Positions 62,043-64,000 of a DNA stretch of 64,000 nt are shown piece by piece. Below the pieces are notes generated by a model. It was not told the origin of the DNA and made no database searches. It saw nothing but the letters and a program-made list of their open reading frames with translations. The first letter of the stretch is position 1. Each line of letters begins with the position of its first letter. The position numbers were made by a program, and so were the translations under genes. Source of the stretch: Lactococcus ileimucosae (GTDB lineage Bacteria > Bacillota > Bacilli > Lactobacillales > Streptococcaceae); NCBI RefSeq assembly GCF_943193185.1, contig NZ_CALPDE010000013.1, positions 1 through 64,000 on the forward strand. Direction: 5' to 3'.

Positions 62043-63713
62043 TTATTCTACAGAGAAAATATAAGGGTAAACAGGTTGTTTTCCTTCATGAATCTCTACT
62101 TCGAGTTCAGGATAACGTTTTTCTAGTTCTTTGGCGATACGTTCGGCATTTGATTTTTTACCGTCTTCTCCGATATAGATTGCTGCGATTTCACTGTCTT
62201 CATCAATCATTTTTTCGAAAGAAGCAAAGATGGCATCGTTCATCCTCTTGGTTGAAGCAACGATTTTATTATTGACCATACCGAGAGTATCTTTTTTGTG
62301 GATTTCGATACCATCAATATTTGTATCACGGATGGCTTGTGTCACTGAACCAGATTGCACATCTGCTAGAGCAGCGGTCATGTTTGTTTTGTTATCTTCG
62401 ATAGATTTTGTGGGGTCAAAGCTAAGTAGAGCGGTGAAACCTTGTGGAATAGTGGCGGTTTCGATAACCTCAACAGGGATATCTGCAACCTCGGCAGCAG
62501 ATTTAGCAGACATGAAAATATTTTTGTTATTAGGTAAAATAATTACTTTTTCGGCATTCACAGCCTCAATAGCTTTGAGGATATCTTCTGTTGAAGGGTT
62601 CATTGTTTGTCCACCAGAAACGACGTGTTGGACTCCCATTTCACGGAAAATATCTGCGAGACCCTCTCCAGCAGCAATAGCAATCAAGCCCCAGTCGGAT
62701 TTAGACGTTGAGGTACTGATGTTGTTTGCTTTTTCCTTCTCAGCAACGCCCTCGTTTTGCAGGCGCATATTATCTACTTTAACTTTGACGAGGCGTCCGT
62801 ATTTGAGTCCTTCTTGCATCACTAAACCGGGATCTTCAGTGTGCACATGGACTTTTACGATTTCGTCATCGTCAACCACTAAGAGTGAATTACCGATACC
62901 TGCCAAGTAGGCTTGGAAATTATCGTGATCATAACTTTCGCGCACTGTCGGCCTTTGACCAAGCTCTACCATAATTTCTGTACAGTAGCCGTATTTGATA
63001 TCGCTTGTAGAGGCACCAGCCACACTGGTTTCAGCCTCATGTTCAAGGTTAATCATGCGCTCCATAGCACCCAAACCTTGCTCAGGATTTTCAGGAACGA
63101 ATTCCCCATTGAGAGCCATCAAGAAACCTTCATAGATGTAGACTAAACCTTGACCACCTGAGTCAACAACGCCAACTTCTTTAAGGACAGGAAGCATGTC
63201 TGGAGTTTTAGCCAAAGCAATCTTGGCCCCCTCAAGCGCAGCTTCCATAACTGCTATGGCATCGTCTGTTTCATTTGTCTTACGGTTTGCGAGTTCGGCA
63301 GCACCACGCGAAACAGTCAAGATAGTTCCTTCGACAGGTTTCATAACAGCCTTGTAAGCGACTTCTACACCACTTTGCAAGGCATTTGCCAAATGGATAC
63401 CGTCAAGCTCATCGTAATCTTTTGCATATTGCGCAAAACCACGGAAGATTTGACTGAGGATAACCCCTGAGTTGCCCCGAGCGCCCATAAGTAAACCTTT
63501 GGAAAGAATCTGAGAGACTTGACCAACAGTTTCGGCTGGCTTTTCAGCAACATCTTTGGCGCCATTTGTGATTGTCATCCCCATATTTGTTCCCGTATCA
63601 CCATCTGGGACAGGAAAGACGTTAAGAGAATTGACGTATTCAGCTTGTTCGTTAAGGCGACTCGCTGCCGCCTGAATCATTTCTTGAAATTTACTTGCGT
63701 TAATATTTGACAC
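62043..63713 (-). CDS. fakA: Fatty acid kinase catalytic subunit FakA (DAK2/YloV family)
   Basis: This 556-residue protein has an N-terminal DhaL/DAK2 kinase domain with NVFPVPDGDTGTNMGMT (metal-binding Asp37 and Asp39) and GARGNSGVILSQIFRGF, a middle domain, and a C-terminal DegV-like-interacting domain (SVEPIY... type end EGKQPVYPYIFSVE). FakA phosphorylates fatty acids bound to FakB (DegV) proteins so exogenous fatty acids can enter phospholipids. It starts one base after the Gls24/YloU gene's stop overlap, the usual order yloU-yloV. Confidence 0.93.
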   Translation of the reverse strand: MSNINASKFQEMIQAAASRLNEQAEYVNSLNVFPVPDGDTGTNMGMTITNGAKDVAEKPAETVGQVSQILSKGLLMGARGNSGVILSQIFRGFAQYAKDYDELDGIHLANALQSGVEVAYKAVMKPVEGTILTVSRGAAELANRKTNETDDAIAVMEAALEGAKIALAKTPDMLPVLKEVGVVDSGGQGLVYIYEGFLMALNGEFVPENPEQGLGAMERMINLEHEAETSVAGASTSDIKYGYCTEIMVELGQRPTVRESYDHDNFQAYLAGIGNSLLVVDDDEIVKVHVHTEDPGLVMQEGLKYGRLVKVKVDNMRLQNEGVAEKEKANNISTSTSKSDWGLIAIAAGEGLADIFREMGVQHVVSGGQTMNPSTEDILKAIEAVNAEKVIILPNNKNIFMSAKSAAEVADIPVEVIETATIPQGFTALLSFDPTKSIEDNKTNMTAALADVQSGSVTQAIRDTNIDGIEIHKKDTLGMVNNKIVASTKRMNDAIFASFEKMIDEDSEIAAIYIGEDGKKSNAERIAKELEKRYPELEVEIHEGKQPVYPYIFSVE

Positions 63714-64000
63714 TAGTCTTCAACCACCTTCACATTTTGTACATATACATTGACCTTAGCTGCTGCAATGCCAAGTTGATTTTCCAGATTAAAACGGATA
63801 CGTTCTTGGATGTTTTTGGCAACTTCGCTAATTTTGACACCATAGCTCACAACGACATAAACACCAATGGTTGTTTGATTATCTGCTGTCGTCACGACAA
63901 CACCTTTAGAATAGTTTTCTTGTCCGAGGATATTACGGAAGTTGTCTTTCACAGCATTTTTACTTGTCATGCCGACAACGCCGAAAATTTCAGTAGTGCT
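63713..64000 (-). CDS. Asp23/Gls24 family envelope stress protein (YloU), partial at window edge
   Basis: The frame is open to the right edge (STTEIFGVVGMTSKNAVKDN at the edge). The family-typical start (about 25 more residues) lies outside. EIFGVVGM, the YSKGVVVTTADNQTTIGVYV strand region and the C-terminal VNVYVQNVKV identify the Asp23/Gls24 (DUF322) family. The ATG at 63970 is internal to the domain and not the real start. It overlaps the fakA start by one base, as in other Firmicutes. Confidence 0.9.
   Translation of the reverse strand, partial: STTEIFGVVGMTSKNAVKDNFRNILGQENYSKGVVVTTADNQTTIGVYVVVSYGVKISEVAKNIQERIRFNLENQLGIAAAKVNVYVQNVKVVED

Noticed and set aside
62230..62910. 226-codon plus-strand frame antisense to fakA
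   Set aside because: It is the antisense of a well-conserved enzyme gene; composition reflects the reverse of fakA codons, and there is no promoter or ribosome site.
1..64000. CRISPR array or restriction-modification system
   Set aside because: No regularly spaced repeats and no Cas, methylase or endonuclease genes were seen.

Overview
This is a 64 kb low-GC Firmicute chromosome segment. The synteny points to Lactococcus: codY-gatCAB, ptsHI, DUF3013-prmA-rsmE-rel-dtd, rnpA-yidC-jag, ireB-ruvX-DUF1292, an arc cluster, menaquinone genes beside feo. Genus-level assignment is fairly secure. A L. garvieae-like species rather than L. lactis is only an inference, from the single-copy arcD and arcC and the type VII secretion (T7SS) remnants.

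Bases 1 to about 13.4 kb are accessory DNA. A graveyard of T7SSb polymorphic-toxin modules (1-6.6 kb) holds toxin C-terminal tails, each followed by an immunity gene, and most pairs are coupled by an ATGA stop/start overlap. Two tails precede DUF443-type immunity genes. One module is a twice-frameshifted toxin with a membrane immunity protein. Another is a short toxin tail with a soluble acidic immunity protein. The last is a 5'-truncated toxin with an apparently intact TNT-type NAD glycohydrolase domain, its immunity gene and a nonsense-interrupted third gene. No LXG secretion domain is present, so these look like orphan cassettes. An esaA-like gene (6.75-9.7 kb) is the only secretion-machine component in the window. 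It is followed by a broken ISL3-type transposase, an Rgg-type regulator, small peptide remnants, a fragment of a DUF6273-like protein and a compact Fst-type type I toxin-antitoxin locus with a convergent antisense-RNA promoter.

From rpmG-rpmF (13.5 kb) onward the DNA is core genome: a P1B-type metal ATPase; rarA; RNA and translation enzymes (prmA, rsmE, rel, dtd); plsC; secA; an aroF-type DAHP synthase; ptsHI; ybaB; tRNA-Leu; an unidentified structured small RNA; rnpA-yidC-jag-rpmH; an aldo/keto reductase; ireB-ruvX; codY followed by gatCAB; a MATE pump; a cold shock gene; 5-FTHF cyclo-ligase-rhomboid-dut; yutD-rlmN; arginine deiminase genes arcA-arcB-arcD-arcC-ybaK/prdX-like-arcT; a nitroreductase; prenyl synthase-menA; feoA-feoB with a tiny Cys-rich partner; and fakA with a partial Gls24/YloU gene at the right edge.

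Functionally, the core part links carbon control (ptsHI, candidate cre sites), nitrogen control (codY, rel), arginine catabolism (arc), iron uptake (feo) and menaquinone supply. The left part is a recombining interbacterial-competition locus in decay. The features most worth a second look are the orphan toxin/immunity array, the antisense-controlled Fst toxin, the structured RNA at 32.34-32.48 kb, the structured 47.1-47.5 kb leader, and likely leaderless genes (hydrolase at 32.2 kb, dtd).
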